Below are positions 61,980 through 64,000 of a DNA stretch of 64,000 nt, in pieces. The stretch is from NCBI GenBank assembly GCA_024803745.1, contig JANJXV010000040.1, positions 3,086,257 to 3,150,256 on the forward strand, written 5' to 3'. The notes below the pieces were generated by a model that had not been told where the DNA came from, did no database searches, and worked only from the letters and a program-made list of their open reading frames with translations. The number at the start of each line of letters is the position of its first letter. Position 1 is the stretch's first letter. The stretch comes from Megascapheus bottae. Lineage: Eukaryota > Chordata > Mammalia > Rodentia > Geomyidae. The position numbers were made by a program, and so were the translations under genes.

Positions 61980-62085
61980 GTTTTGCCAGTCTTGGGGCTT
62001 GAGCTCAGGGCCTGAGCACTGCCCTCGGACTTTCTCAAGGCTAGAGCTCCACCACTTGAGCCCATTGACTGTTTTTAGCCTTTGG
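61980..62085 (-). repeat. ID-like SINE fragment, reverse
   Basis: ttgccagtcttggggcttga through the right half; the tRNA-like half is missing. Confidence 0.7.
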
Positions 62086-63024
62086 TCTTTCCTGTACTTT
62101 TAACCAGGGGGAAGGCTCCTCTCTCAGCTCTCCAGGACACTCCACCAGAGCCAGGATGAGGCCAATAAACAGGCAGGCAGAGGTGTGAGAGCCCTGCTAC
62201 CTCCTCTTTATGCTTCACATGTCAAAGAGCATGGAATGAGAAGCAGCGTTTTAAACCACAAAGAAACCAGGAGTGGGGCTGCAGAAGAGAAATGATTATT
62301 GTTCATCCAGCACTACATCAGAGCAGCTGGGGACACTTGACCGACCTGGCGTACCTCTTATTTTCTGGGCCAGTGCATCACCACCATGACCAAAACTCCA
62401 ATGGGAACTTGCCTCTGACATGAAGGCAACTCACATAGGGCAAAGAGATTCTCTTAAGAAAGAAGGCCCAGTGCCGATCACTCTAAACTTTGATGTGGCC
62501 CTCACTGGAGCTCATAGGATTACATCATTCAGCTGCCACAAAATCACCAAGGCAAACCAGTAAATATTCTCTGTACATCCTGCCTGGCTTTCTCTGACCT
62601 GTCACTGTAAAACTGGAGGAACCAGAGTAAATCAATCCCTTCAAGAATTAAAAATGTACTAACAGAGACACGCCATCTATTATGAACAAGGAAGAAAATT
62701 CCAGTCAGCTCCATCCTACATCAGAGACCCAACCTGGTCTCCCAGAAGGCCAGAACAGTGTCTTCTCCAAACTGACCTACCCACGGCTCAGGTAGCACGC
62801 AGCGCTCTCTGCTGAGAACCAACCCTGTATCACACATATCCACCACATCCAATCCCATCCCTTGGTCTGTCCTCTCCCTCTTATAAACTAACTCTCTCTC
62901 AGGCCACTGTTTGAACCACTGTTAGCTAAGGAACCTCATATTTCTCTAAAGCTCCATGTCTATGCTTCTCAATTTACCAGGGAAAAATCTGTGTCATGCT
63001 TTATTTTGTCATTGTTGCTGCTGT

Positions 63025-63112
63025 TGGTGGTGGTGGGGTTTGAACTCTGGGGCCCAGATGCTGTCCCTAAGCTCTTCAGCTCAAGGCTACTGCTCTACAA
63101 CTTGAGCCACTT
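63025..63112 (-). repeat. ID-half fragment, reverse
   Basis: ggggtttgaactctggggcc through actgctctacaacttgagcc. Confidence 0.65.
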
Positions 63113-63407
63113 CCCAGGGAAAATCTTCTAGACAAATCCCAGACGGGGTGAGAGGTGAGAAACAGATGTCGGGCCTGTAAGGTCCCATGCCAGTGTCACA
63201 GTTGCAGAGGATCTGCACTAGAGAGACTGGAGAGGTCTCTGACTGGCTTCCCAAGGACGTGGGTCCATGGAAAACTGAAGAATTTGAGACTTTTGTTGTT
63301 TTAAACCCATACCTTAGACCATTAAGTGGTGCTTGATTTAGGTACAACATGGAGGGCAAAATGAGCAATTGAGGGAGGAGATTTTAAAAAGATGCCTAGT
63401 CTTTTCT

Positions 63408-63607
63408 CTTTTTTTTTTTTTTTGCCAGTGCTAGGGCTTGAACACAGGGCCCAGGCAACTGTCCTTTGGCATTCTCAAGGCTAGCATTCTACCACTTGAG
63501 CCACAATACCACTTCCGGCTTTTTCTGTTTATGTGGTACCAAGGAATTGAACCTAGGGCTTTGTGTATGCTAGGAAGGCACTCTATCACTAAGCCAAACT
63601 CCTGGCC
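63408..63607 (-). repeat. ID-like dimeric SINE, reverse
   Basis: T-run, tgccagtgctagggcttgaa and the complement of both halves, ending actaagccaaactcctggcc. Confidence 0.85.
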
Positions 63608-64000
63608 CAAGATGCCTAGTCTTATGGGTGATGCTGTTAAAGAAGAGATGTAGCATGCACACAGGCACGCACGCACACAGACACAGAGGGATGCTGGCTT
63701 CCCGTGCCCAAGTCCACATGTTGGTGCTGTGTCCAATGGAGTTCATTCCTCTAGCCATGTAACCTAGACTGTGCAAAGAAGCTAAGAGAGCTTCCCATCA
63801 AAAGCACAACTTGTAAGCAGGACTCAAGGATAAAGGGGGCAAAAAGAGCCTCGACACAGACACACTGCAACCCTAGGCCTGCCCAGGCCTCTGCCACTCA
63901 TGCCATGCAAGGAAGCATCACCTTGAGCTTCCAAGTGAGTCCTGTAACTGAGCCACTACCAGGCTCTGAGTAAAACGGACAAAGCAGAGGTGCACACAGC

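Larger units (their letters stand above)
45874..64000 (-). other. Upstream sequence, probable 5' UTR intron of MICAL3
   Basis: 18 kb upstream of the start-codon exon. The splice acceptor at 45873/45867 implies at least one noncoding exon further upstream. The stretch holds SINEs, microsatellites and a GC-rich patch at about 48535-48606. No open frame here resembles a known protein. I see nothing recognisable in 50840-51260, 51450-53980, 56000-59590 and 60690-61970. Confidence 0.7.

Overview
This is mammalian nuclear DNA from a rodent. It is intron-rich and has GT-AG splice sites, LINE-1 ORF2 sequence and many young SINEs. The commonest SINE has a tRNA-like, ID-related head (A box like tggcctagtgg, B box like ggttcgattcc) followed by a second ID-like half and an A-tail. 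This resembles the IDL-Geo family of Geomyoidea (kangaroo rats, pocket mice), so a geomyoid rodent is my best guess. That part rests on family knowledge, not on a database search.

One protein-coding gene explains the coding signal: MICAL3, on the minus strand, 5' to 3' from right to left. I placed 18 consecutive coding exons with canonical splice sites and compatible phases. They give about 869 codons: the FAD-dependent monooxygenase domain (coding exons 1-9), a calponin-homology domain (exons 10-12), a basic linker (13-15), a complete LIM domain split over exons 16 and 17, and the start of the long middle region (exon 18). The remaining 3' exons (acidic region, proline-rich region, C-terminal coiled-coil bMERB domain) are not in the window and should lie to its left. 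MICAL3 oxidises F-actin methionines and works with Rab8/Rab10 and ELKS in exocytic vesicle docking and fusion.

Layout. 1-3037: intron after exon 18. 3038-7681: exons 18-16. 7682-23130: a 15.4-kb intron holding a LINE-1 with an apparent SINE-L1 composite structure. 23131-30050: exons 15-10, including a 95-nt intron. 31706-45801: exons 9-1, with an intact solo LTR in intron 8 and a GATA/GACA microsatellite next to the exon 9 donor. 45874-64000: upstream sequence, most likely an intron within the 5' UTR, with SINEs, microsatellites and one GC-rich patch but no coding exon I could support.

There is no evidence of a novel multi-gene system. The most notable points are the SINE-L1 composite, the solo LTR with a clean target-site duplication, the mini-intron, and a GC-rich candidate alternative first exon.
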